This document shows, in pieces, positions 33,581 through 41,789 of a DNA stretch of 64,000 nt. The number at the start of each line of letters is the position of its first letter. Position 1 is the first letter of the stretch. The translations under genes were made by a program, and so were the position numbers. Source of the DNA: UBA4744 sp963723165 (GTDB lineage: Bacteria; Actinomycetota; Acidimicrobiia; Spongiisociales; UBA4744); NCBI GenBank assembly GCA_963723165.1, contig CAVRPP010000015.1, forward strand, positions 186,001 through 250,000, written 5' to 3'. The notes below the pieces were generated by a model. It searched no databases. It was not told the DNA's origin and saw nothing but the letters and a program-made list of their open reading frames with translations.

Positions 33581-34612
33581 TTACCCGAAGAAGGTCTGGG
33601 CGACGTCGTACGTGGCTGCGTCGACGCCCCGAATATCGGCACAAGCCTCGTCGAGGGGTACCGGGACGATATCCGGGCCGCGGGCGGCAACCATGACGCC
33701 GTGGGTGCCGGCCACGGCGAGATCCGCCGCAGCCACGCCCAGTCGCGTGCCTAAAACCCGATCGAATGCGGTTGGAGTGCCGCCGCGTTGCAGGTGGCCG
33801 AGCACGGTCACCCGGGTTTCAAAACCCGTAAGCCTCTCCAATTCCGGAGCGATCTGGTAGGCGACTCCACCGAGTCGCTTGAAACCGAATGCATCGACCT
33901 CCACCTCGGCTGTTTCCGTCGTCGGCGGTGGTTCGACACCTTCGGCGACGACCACTACCGAGTACGAGTGTCCGTGGCGATGGCGTGAGCGAATCACATC
34001 TGCGACCTGGTCCAAGTCGTAGGGTATTTCGGGGATGAGCACGGCATCGGCGCCTCCGGCGATGCCCGCATAGGTGGCGATCCACCCCTTTGTGCGTCCC
34101 ATGACCTCGACCAGCATGATCCGGTTGTGGGATTCCGCCGTCGTTGTGATTCTGTCTATCGCTTCGGTAGCGATCTGCAGGGCGGTGTCAAAGCCAAATG
34201 TCCAATCGGTAGCGGCGATGTCGTTGTCGATCGTTTTCGGCACTCCCACAACCTTCAGGCCCTCCCGGGAAAGCTTCATCGCCGACAGCAACGTCCCATC
34301 GCCACCGATGACCACCAGAGCGTCGATGCCGTTCCGTTCGACGGTCTTGCGGACGCTTTCGTAACCGTCGCCGTGAACATACGGGTCCATGCGGGAAGTT
34401 CCGAGGATCGTTCCCCCTCTGGCCAGGATCCCCCGCACCGAGTCGCGGTCGAGCGAACGGGTTCGACCTTGGATGAGCCCTTCCCATCCGTTCAAAACAC
34501 CGACCACCTCGGCCCCGTGGCGTTCTGTAACCCGCGTCACCACCGCCCGTATCACGGCGTTGAGCCCGGGACAGTCGCCCCCGGCCGTGAGCACTCCGAT
34601 TACTTCGCTCAT
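33581..34612 (-). CDS. pfkA: 6-phosphofructokinase, predicted ATP-dependent
   Basis: A 343-residue phosphofructokinase. The donor-binding loop is GGDGT (residues 103-107): glycine at the position equal to E. coli Gly104 indicates ATP use. VPKTIDND (K126) is the group III form found in actinobacteria. The catalytic region has VEVMGRTKGWIATYAG and substrate-binding ITVLGHLQRGG-like residues (RVTVLGHLQRGGTP). It is the second gene of a two-gene operon; its AGGAG overlaps the stop codon of the upstream paralogue. Confidence 0.93.
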   Translation of the reverse strand: MSEVIGVLTAGGDCPGLNAVIRAVVTRVTERHGAEVVGVLNGWEGLIQGRTRSLDRDSVRGILARGGTILGTSRMDPYVHGDGYESVRKTVERNGIDALVVIGGDGTLLSAMKLSREGLKVVGVPKTIDNDIAATDWTFGFDTALQIATEAIDRITTTAESHNRIMLVEVMGRTKGWIATYAGIAGGADAVLIPEIPYDLDQVADVIRSRHRHGHSYSVVVVAEGVEPPPTTETAEVEVDAFGFKRLGGVAYQIAPELERLTGFETRVTVLGHLQRGGTPTAFDRVLGTRLGVAAADLAVAGTHGVMVAARGPDIVPVPLDEACADIRGVDAATYDVAQTFFG

Positions 34613-34623
34613 GGTTTGAGCTC

Positions 34624-35772
34624 CTAGTAGAGAAACATGGGCTTGCCGGTCACATGGCGGACCTTGGCCCGGTAGTTCTCGGCGTCGTAGAGTTCGGTGA
34701 CGTCTACCCGCTTGACGCCTTCCTTGGTTACCGAAATTGGAACGTTGGTGTACGTGCCTCCCCGCAACGCCACCATCCGCCCGGTCGATCCTTCCATGGC
34801 CAGGTCGGCGGCCATCACGGCGTAGTTGATGGCAACCATCAGATCCAGCGAGTCAGGGCTGCCGGATCGCATCAAGTAGGCCACTTGCTGCTCGATGATG
34901 CCGATCCCCGTCTTTTCCTTCAGTAACTCCCCGGTCAAGGTCCCGACTCCGCCGAGCTTGCGGTGACCGTATGCGTCAGGTTCACCCGACTCGATAACTG
35001 CACCGCCGATGATGCTGGCCCCCTCGGAAATGGCCACCATCGCATAATTGCTGGGATTCTTGTTCCGGTCGCGGACCACCATGTCGGCCAGCTTGTCGAT
35101 GTCGAAGGGAACCTCGGAAATCAGAACCCGATCCACGCCGGCCAGGTAGGCAGTTACCAGGGCAGTCTCGCCGCTATTCCGGCCGAAGAGTTCGACAACC
35201 GCGATGCGCTCATGCGAACCGGTGCTGGTCCGGAGATTGGTGATGAAGTCCACTCCCCGCGTGACCGCGGTTGAGAAACCGATGCAGTATTCGGTTCCGT
35301 GGACGTCGTTGTCCATCGTCTTGGGAACCGCGATGACCGGAATACCCTCCTCATGCATCCGCATCCCGTACGAGAGGGTGTCGTCTCCGCCGATGGGGAT
35401 CAGCACATCGATCTTCTGATCTTCCAGAACCGCTGTGACATGCTCGGTGAAATCGAAGGGCCCGTCTCCGACAGACTGCTCAGCGAGAAAGTCGGGGACC
35501 TCTTTGGGGCGCACACGTTGCGGATTGGTTCTCGACGTGTGCAGCATCGTGCCGCCGGTGCGGTCGATGGTTCGCACGATCTGCGGATCGAGCGGCCGGA
35601 AGTTGCGGGCGGCCGACTCCGGGTCCTCCGGGTTGTGGTTCAGGAGGCCGGCCCAGCCGCGTCGAATTCCCACCACCTGGTGGCCTTCTTCGGCCACGCG
35701 GTTAACGACCGCCTTTATGCACGGGTTGAGGCCGGGTACATCGCCTCCGCCGGTCAGGATTCCTATCCGCAT
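34624..35772 (-). CDS. Phosphofructokinase paralogue, predicted pyrophosphate-dependent
   Basis: A 382-residue phosphofructokinase family protein. The donor loop is GGDDT (residues 128-132), with aspartate replacing the ATP-type glycine, and VPKTMDND has Lys151. Asp plus Lys at these two positions is the known signature of PPi-dependent enzymes. An insert near residues 85-110 and VVELFGRNSGETALVTAYLAG distinguish it from its neighbour. It could run reversibly in glycolysis and gluconeogenesis. ATG 35772 has GAGGAGA 8 bases upstream; upstream codons in frame are not family-like. Confidence 0.9.
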   Translation of the reverse strand: MRIGILTGGGDVPGLNPCIKAVVNRVAEEGHQVVGIRRGWAGLLNHNPEDPESAARNFRPLDPQIVRTIDRTGGTMLHTSRTNPQRVRPKEVPDFLAEQSVGDGPFDFTEHVTAVLEDQKIDVLIPIGGDDTLSYGMRMHEEGIPVIAVPKTMDNDVHGTEYCIGFSTAVTRGVDFITNLRTSTGSHERIAVVELFGRNSGETALVTAYLAGVDRVLISEVPFDIDKLADMVVRDRNKNPSNYAMVAISEGASIIGGAVIESGEPDAYGHRKLGGVGTLTGELLKEKTGIGIIEQQVAYLMRSGSPDSLDLMVAINYAVMAADLAMEGSTGRMVALRGGTYTNVPISVTKEGVKRVDVTELYDAENYRAKVRHVTGKPMFLY

Positions 35773-35988
35773 TGTGTTTCTCCTCATTATCGGCTCGGCG
35801 GCCTGACTCGTCCGATCCGACTCGCATGTCCGCGAGTAGATCAATGGCTCAATCAGACCGGACGATACTAGTGGCGCCCCGGCCGGTCGCTGCGCCGGCG
35901 AACTCGAGCCTGCGTCTTAGAGGAGACCAAACGCGCCTGGTATGGTTACGAATCCCAGCGGTGTAATTCTCGAGGAGATCTTTCGACG

Positions 35989-38900
35989 GTGGCTTCGGAC
36001 AGTTTCGCTCACCTCCACCTCCATACGGAATTCTCGATGCTCGATGGAGCAGCCCGTGTCCGGGAAGTGGTGAAGGCAGCCCGGCAGGATGGGCAACCGG
36101 CAGTCGCCATCACCGATCACGGTGTGCTTTACGGGGCAGTCGACTTCTACAAGGCCGCAGTCGAAGAGGGCATCAAGCCGATCATCGGTGTCGAGGCCTA
36201 CGTCACGCCCGGGTCCCGTTTTGACCGGCCACCGCGTAGCGAGAACGTTCGTCATCATGTGACGCTGCTCGCTGAGAACGAAACGGGCTACCGGAACCTG
36301 ATCAAATTGGTGAGCCGCGCGTATTTGGAGGGGTACTACTACAAGCCGCGCATGGACCTCGAACTGCTGGCGGAACATGCCGAGGGCATCATCGCCGCCT
36401 CGGGGTGCCTCGGCGGACCCGTTGCGCAACTGTTGGCGCCGGACGCCTCTCGGGAGGAAGGGAACGAAGGTCAGGTACGTGATTTCGACGCTGCAGTGAG
36501 AAGCGCGGCCCTCTACCAGGATATCTTCGGACGAGACAACTTCTTCATCGAACTGCAGGACCATGGGCTTGAACCGCAACGGCGGATCCTTCCCGACCTC
36601 GTCCAGATAGCCAAGCAGATCGGTGCGCCCCTGTTGGCAACGAACGACTCGCACTACACCTACCAGGAAGAGGCTGAAGCGCACGACGTCTTGTTGTGCA
36701 TCCAGACCGGATCGACGGTCGACGAGCCGAACAGGTTCAAGTTTGACGGCCGGGAGTTCTACTTGAAAAGCGCCGCGGAGATGCGGGCCCTCTTCCCCGG
36801 CGATCAGTATCCGGAGGCGTGCGACAACACTCTCTTGATAGCCGAGCGGGCCAACGTCACGCTGGAGTTTGGAAACATGCTGCTCCCGCATTTTCCAGTG
36901 CCGGCGGGCCATACGGAGTCGTCGTATCTTCGAGAGCTTGTGGTGGAGGGCGCCCACAGACGGTACGGGCAGACGCTCTCAGGCGAGGTTACGGACCGTT
37001 TAGAACATGAGCTGCGCATCGTGGATGAGATGGGGTTTCCCGCCTACTTCTTGATCGTGTGGGATCTCATCCGGTACGCCCGCGAACACAGGATCAGAAC
37101 CGGGCCGGGCCGGGGGAGCGCCGCCGGTTCGATCATCGCCTATTCCTTGCAGATCACCGATCTGGATCCGCTCGAGTACGGCCTGATCTTCGAACGCTTC
37201 CTGAATCCGGGCCGTCGCGAGATGCCGGATATCGACATGGACTTCGACGAGCGATATCGAGCCGATGTGATCCGCTATGCCAGTGAGCGGTACGGCACAG
37301 ATCATGTCGCCCAGATCGTTACGTTCTCGACCATCAAAGGTCGCCAGGCAATCCGCGATTCGGCTCGGGTGCTGGGCTATCCCTACGGACTCGGTGATCG
37401 GGTCGCCAAGATGATGCCGCCGCCCATCCTCGGCAAGGAGGCCAACCTCAATCAGTGCCTGGTTGATCCTGGACCCGGCGCTGATCCGGCCATCCGGGAT
37501 TTCCATTCAAACGCGGCTCCTCTCCGGGAGGCGTACGCCTCAGATCCAGATGTGCAACGGGTCGTCGACACCGCCCGGGGGCTCGAGGGGCTCCGCAGAC
37601 AAGACGGCATCCACGCAGCCGCCGTGGTGATTTCGGCAGAGCCGCTGACCGATATCGTGCCGATTCAGCGCAAGGGGGAAGGCGCCGAGATCGTCACGCA
37701 ATATGAAATGCATGGCATCGAAGCTCTCGGTCTCCTCAAGATGGATTTCCTCGGGCTTCGCAACCTCTCGACCATCGAGAGGGCCGTCGAACTGATTCAG
37801 GAGTCGCGTGGCGAGGAGGTGGATGTTGATCACATTCCCCTCGATGATCCGGTCACCTTCGAGATGCTGAGACGCGGTGACACCATCGGAGTGTTCCAAC
37901 TCGAAGGCAACGCCATGCGCTCTCTCATCCGGAGTCTCGAACCTGAGAGCTTCGACGACATCGTTGCCGTCAATGCTCTGTTCCGTCCCGGACCGATGGG
38001 CCAGAACATGCATTACGAGTACGCCGATCGGAAGAACGCCCGCAAGCAGGTGGAGTATCCCCACCCCGCCACCGTTCCGTTCCTCGAGGCGACCTACGGA
38101 ATCATCGTGTACCAGGAACAGGTGATGCAGGTCGCTCGCGAACTTGCCGGGTATTCCATGGCCGAGGCCGACACCCTGCGAAAAGCCATGGGCAAAAAGG
38201 AAAAAGCCATCATGGACCAGGAGCGAGAGAAGTTTGTCGCGGGGTGTATTGCCCAGGGACACGACCAGAAACTCGGCAAGGACCTGTGGGATGCCGTCGA
38301 ACCGTTTGCCGGATACGGCTTCAACAAGAGCCACTCTGCTGCCTACGGATATGTGGCCTATCAAACGGCTTGGCTCAAGGCCAACTATCCCGCCGAGTAC
38401 ATGGCCGCTCTCCTCACGTCGACCAAGCGGGACAAGGACCGGACGGCGATCTATCTCAACGAATGCCGGACGACGGGTATCAAAGTGCTGGTTCCGGATA
38501 TCAACCGTTCGGACACGGACTTCACCGTCCGCGACGGAGCGGTGACCTTCGGCCTGTCGGCGATTCGCAATGTGGGGGAAGGGGTCGTTGAGAAGATCAT
38601 TGAGGCTCGCGAGGCCGACAAAGCATTCGAGTCGTTCCAGGATTTCGTAAACCGGGTCGATGCGTCCGCTCTCAACAAGAGGACCATCGAGTCGCTCATC
38701 AAAGCGGGTGCATTCGATTCCGTGGTTTCGGTCCGGCGGGGGTTGCTCCTTGTGTACGAACAGATCCTCGATGCAACCCTGAGCCGCAGACGCAACGAGG
38801 ATATGGGCCAATACAGCCTTTTCGGGGCCGGCAACGAGGGAGGAGATACTGAGGCGATCGAGATTCCTGATCTGACCTGGGACAAACGAACCCGGCTCGC

Positions 38901-39498
38901 CTTCGAGAAAGAGATGCTGGGCCTGTACGTGTCCGATCATCCTCTTTTCGGTGTGGAGCATGCTCTTCGCCGGGCCGTAACAACGAGTATCCCGGGCCTG
39001 GCCGATGAGCCCGACGGTGCGACGGTCACCGTCGGCGGCCTCGTGGGTTCCATCACCCGGCGGTTCACACGCAAAGGCGATCCGATGCTGTTCTTCCACC
39101 TCGAGGATCTCGAAGGGTCGGTCGAGGTCGTCGCCTTCCCGAAGGTGGTCATGTCGACCGGCGCCATGATTCGTGAGGACGCCATCGTGATCATCACCGG
39201 CCGGGCCGATAATCGCGGGGATGAGGTCAAGGTGATCGCCCAGGAGGTTCGTGAGCCCGAGTTGCGCAGCGACAGCGCCGTCCGTCTCGAGGTTCCCGCC
39301 TCGCTCCTTTCCCCGAACATGGTGGAACGGCTGAAGGAGATCCTTGTCAACCACCCGGGAAATGCTCCTGTCTATCTGCACATGACTTCGGCGACCGGCC
39401 ATAAGGTCTGGGAGCTGTCAAATGAGCATCGGGTCGAGCCCCGTTCGGCGCTCTACGCAGAGCTACGCGAACTGCTGGGTCAAAAGGCCGTTGTCTGA
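35989..39498 (+). CDS. dnaE: DNA polymerase III alpha subunit
   Basis: A 1169-residue replicative polymerase of the DnaE1 type. The N-terminal PHP domain is present (HLHLHTEFSMLDG, AITDHGVLYG). The palm holds GPGRGSAAGS and the catalytic PDIDMDFDERYR. The fingers and helix-hairpin-helix region include NKSHSAAYGYVAYQTAWLKANYP. A C-terminal OB fold (VTVGGLVGSITRRFTRKG) follows. Start GTG 35989 has GAGGAG upstream and gives the standard N-terminus. It diverges from the phosphofructokinase operon. Confidence 0.96.
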   Translation: MASDSFAHLHLHTEFSMLDGAARVREVVKAARQDGQPAVAITDHGVLYGAVDFYKAAVEEGIKPIIGVEAYVTPGSRFDRPPRSENVRHHVTLLAENETGYRNLIKLVSRAYLEGYYYKPRMDLELLAEHAEGIIAASGCLGGPVAQLLAPDASREEGNEGQVRDFDAAVRSAALYQDIFGRDNFFIELQDHGLEPQRRILPDLVQIAKQIGAPLLATNDSHYTYQEEAEAHDVLLCIQTGSTVDEPNRFKFDGREFYLKSAAEMRALFPGDQYPEACDNTLLIAERANVTLEFGNMLLPHFPVPAGHTESSYLRELVVEGAHRRYGQTLSGEVTDRLEHELRIVDEMGFPAYFLIVWDLIRYAREHRIRTGPGRGSAAGSIIAYSLQITDLDPLEYGLIFERFLNPGRREMPDIDMDFDERYRADVIRYASERYGTDHVAQIVTFSTIKGRQAIRDSARVLGYPYGLGDRVAKMMPPPILGKEANLNQCLVDPGPGADPAIRDFHSNAAPLREAYASDPDVQRVVDTARGLEGLRRQDGIHAAAVVISAEPLTDIVPIQRKGEGAEIVTQYEMHGIEALGLLKMDFLGLRNLSTIERAVELIQESRGEEVDVDHIPLDDPVTFEMLRRGDTIGVFQLEGNAMRSLIRSLEPESFDDIVAVNALFRPGPMGQNMHYEYADRKNARKQVEYPHPATVPFLEATYGIIVYQEQVMQVARELAGYSMAEADTLRKAMGKKEKAIMDQEREKFVAGCIAQGHDQKLGKDLWDAVEPFAGYGFNKSHSAAYGYVAYQTAWLKANYPAEYMAALLTSTKRDKDRTAIYLNECRTTGIKVLVPDINRSDTDFTVRDGAVTFGLSAIRNVGEGVVEKIIEAREADKAFESFQDFVNRVDASALNKRTIESLIKAGAFDSVVSVRRGLLLVYEQILDATLSRRRNEDMGQYSLFGAGNEGGDTEAIEIPDLTWDKRTRLAFEKEMLGLYVSDHPLFGVEHALRRAVTTSIPGLADEPDGATVTVGGLVGSITRRFTRKGDPMLFFHLEDLEGSVEVVAFPKVVMSTGAMIREDAIVIITGRADNRGDEVKVIAQEVREPELRSDSAVRLEVPASLLSPNMVERLKEILVNHPGNAPVYLHMTSATGHKVWELSNEHRVEPRSALYAELRELLGQKAVV

Positions 39499-39549
39499 AC
39501 CTCGTTACGATCTCCGGCCGTGAGATCGGTTTCTGCCGGTGACGTCCGA

Positions 39550-40587
39550 CTAGCCCGGCACAACTCCGAGACGCTCTAACTGCAGGCCTTCGGCGGCTTC
39601 GATGAGAGCAGCCAGGTCGTCCAAACTGGTCGGGGTTCTGGGTTGCCAGGGAACGGTGGCGATATTGGTTTTCCACAGGGCCGCGAATTCTTCTCGCACT
39701 TCGGTCTGCCGGTGTGCTTCGGCTCCCCAGCGGGCCAGGTTCTCGACCAGCGGGCCGTCTGTGAGCGGCTTCGGGCTATACCAGCCGGTCGGCAACACCC
39801 GGTTGAAGACAACGGCGTCGGGATCGGGAACCAGGTCGGGCAGCTCACGGTAGAAGCGGGCTGCTTCCCGAAGCGGGGCAGGATCTGCCGTCGTCACCAC
39901 CACCGTCCGCGCCTCCCGGAAGTGCTGTTCCATCTGGACGGCCCGCCGGGCGAGCCCGTCGTACATGGTTCGCATGTCCATGAGAAACTCGGCGACGCGC
40001 TCCAACAAATCCGACCCGAGCGCTGCACCCGCGATACGCAGTGCCGGTCGGGCGGTGAGAGTGAATATTGTGCGGCGTCCCGGGAGTGCTCCGCCGGTCA
40101 GCCAGCGCAACAGTCGGCCGCCGACTAGATCCCGCATTTCGGCAGGGGCCGAGAAGAACTCAATGCCACCGGCCGAAGGCGGTGTATCGACCACGACCAG
40201 ATCCCATGCCCGGGTCTCAACATAGTTGGCCATTTCTTCGGCCGATGCATACGACTGACTTGCCGGGAAGTGCTGGGTGGCGGCCTCGAAGAAGGGATTG
40301 TCCACCAACCTGTCTGCCACTTCGGCCGGTGCGTGGCGATGGGCGGTCGCTCGCCACGAGGCCGACGCGTCGAGCATGGCGGCCCAGAGATTGGGCTCGT
40401 CCTTGTGAGGACTGGGTTCGGAACCCAGGCTCTTCAAACCGAGAGCGGTCGCCAGTCGTCTGGCGGGATCGATGGTCACGACCAGCGTGCGAATACCTGA
40501 GCGTGCGGCGGTAACGGCAAGCGCCGCCGATAGGGTGGTCTTGCCCACCCCGCCTCCTCCGGTGATGAGCAGGATCTTGGAGGTCAC
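39550..40587 (-). CDS. Get3/ArsA-like ATPase, second of a pair
   Basis: A 345-residue P-loop ATPase resembling mycobacterial Rv3680. The loop is GGGGVGKTTLSAAL: the P-loop lysine is present, but the extra signature lysine of ArsA/Get3/MinD proteins (KGGVGKT) is glycine. IDPARRLATALGL and DLVVVDTPPSAGGIEFF (switch II) are typical. No metal-binding cysteines or arsenite operon genes are present, so arsenic export is unlikely. The GTG start overlaps the upstream partner's stop (GTGA), suggesting a heteromeric complex. Confidence 0.86.
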   Translation of the reverse strand: MTSKILLITGGGGVGKTTLSAALAVTAARSGIRTLVVTIDPARRLATALGLKSLGSEPSPHKDEPNLWAAMLDASASWRATAHRHAPAEVADRLVDNPFFEAATQHFPASQSYASAEEMANYVETRAWDLVVVDTPPSAGGIEFFSAPAEMRDLVGGRLLRWLTGGALPGRRTIFTLTARPALRIAGAALGSDLLERVAEFLMDMRTMYDGLARRAVQMEQHFREARTVVVTTADPAPLREAARFYRELPDLVPDPDAVVFNRVLPTGWYSPKPLTDGPLVENLARWGAEAHRQTEVREEFAALWKTNIATVPWQPRTPTSLDDLAALIEAAEGLQLERLGVVPG

Positions 40588-41441
40588 TCTTTCCCCCACA
40601 CGTCGGCCAGTCGGGCTGCCACCTCGGGAGGCGTGTGGAGGCCAAATAGGAAGGGCAGTTGCACATCTGGCGGCAGCTCGGCCAGCCACTTCTGTTGCTC
40701 TTCGTGGAGGGTCCGGTGCATCAGCGCTGCTTCCTGGACGGGGCCGGGGCCGGCGTCCTTGATCTGTTTGCCCGTCGCCGGAAGGGCGGGCAGTATCCGA
40801 TTGGCAACCACCTGGGGAACTCCGATCACATGGTGCTCGTTCAGCCAGGTGATCGCTTCGCGCGTTTCCGTGATGGGTAGCTCCTCGGCCAGGGTAACCA
40901 GCAGCATCGTGCTGATAGACGGATCCACCAGCAGTTCCATCATCCAGTCTGCCTGTTCGCGGACTTTCCCAACCGGTACCAGTTCAGTGACTACCTGGGG
41001 GGCGCGCAGATGGGATCCGATCTGGCCGAGCGGCGGGCCGTCAGCTATGACGATATCCCATGCCTCCTTGCGAACTTCCCAGAGCACCTTGCCCATGGTG
41101 ACAACCTCGCGGATGCCAGGAGCGGTAGAGGCCAGAGCGTCGAAAGCGCGAGCGATTGGTCCCATGCGGGTGACTTTTGGCACTCCCAGTTGGACCTTGA
41201 GGTATTCGTTGAGGGCGGCGGGCCGGTGAACGGCCAGGGCGTGGAGACCCGGCCGAATCTCGCCTGCTTCATAGTCGAGGCGCTCCCGACCCAGGTGCAA
41301 AGCCAGTCCCGTCTGGTCGGTCATAGCCACGGTCAGAACCCGTTTACCCAGGTGAACGGCCCGCAAGGCCAATGCCGCGGATACAGCCGAGCGGCCCACT
41401 CCACCCTTCCCGGTGACAATGATCAGCCGACGTTCAAGCAT
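40584..41441 (-). CDS. Get3/ArsA-like ATPase, first of a pair, with altered P-loop
   Basis: A 285-residue ATPase like mycobacterial Rv3679. The loop reads TGKGGVGRSAVSAAL: the signature lysine is kept, but the P-loop lysine that contacts the phosphates is arginine (codon CGC). Switch II is IVIADGPPLGQIGSHL. The change should weaken or abolish hydrolysis unless the partner encoded next completes the site. The pair is translated with a GTGA overlap. The ATG at 41441 has no clear ribosome-binding site. Confidence 0.85.
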   Translation of the reverse strand: MLERRLIIVTGKGGVGRSAVSAALALRAVHLGKRVLTVAMTDQTGLALHLGRERLDYEAGEIRPGLHALAVHRPAALNEYLKVQLGVPKVTRMGPIARAFDALASTAPGIREVVTMGKVLWEVRKEAWDIVIADGPPLGQIGSHLRAPQVVTELVPVGKVREQADWMMELLVDPSISTMLLVTLAEELPITETREAITWLNEHHVIGVPQVVANRILPALPATGKQIKDAGPGPVQEAALMHRTLHEEQQKWLAELPPDVQLPFLFGLHTPPEVAARLADVWGKE

Positions 41442-41545
41442 TGATGCGGAGGTTAGTGCTTCGCGTGATGAGTGCTGTGCGGCGCCTCGGCACCTGTTTC
41501 CCGGTTGCGATAGCCTTGCATCTGCGAGTTGATCCTGGAGGTCTC

Positions 41546-41758
41546 ATGGCGCACTTCGACGTAGATGCCTTTGTCCGGCGGTTCCGAGAGCGGGCCGAGG
41601 CCGTTAAGGAGAGAGGCGTGCCACCGGTGGCGGGCGAAGAGAGGCGTCTCTTCATCGAACAAGCAGAATCGGACTACCTCGACTATTCGCTGGTGGCCTC
41701 GTCGAACTGGGAGGTCACCGAAGACTGCCTGTTGTTGAGGATCCCGCTGCAGAAATGA
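41546..41758 (+). CDS. Small hypothetical protein
   Basis: A 70-residue protein, MAHFDVDAFVRRFRERAEAVKERGVPP at its N-terminal half, with an acidic middle (EQAESDYLDYSLVAS) and hydrophobic end. TGGAGG lies 4 bases before ATG 41546. It appears conserved in style (compact, balanced charge, no low complexity), but I recognise no family. It is divergent from the ATPase pair. Confidence 0.65.
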   Translation: MAHFDVDAFVRRFRERAEAVKERGVPPVAGEERRLFIEQAESDYLDYSLVASSNWEVTEDCLLLRIPLQK

Positions 41759-41789
41759 GCATCCAGTATTCGGTACCGAGTGTTCGGTC

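Noticed and set aside
35917..35946. Possible dnaE promoter TTAGAG-N18-TATGGT
   Set aside because: The -35 matches only three consensus bases and the spacing is at the upper limit.
37540..39402. Long antisense open frame within dnaE
   Set aside because: It lies wholly inside dnaE and mirrors its codon pattern. No protein family or start signal supports it.
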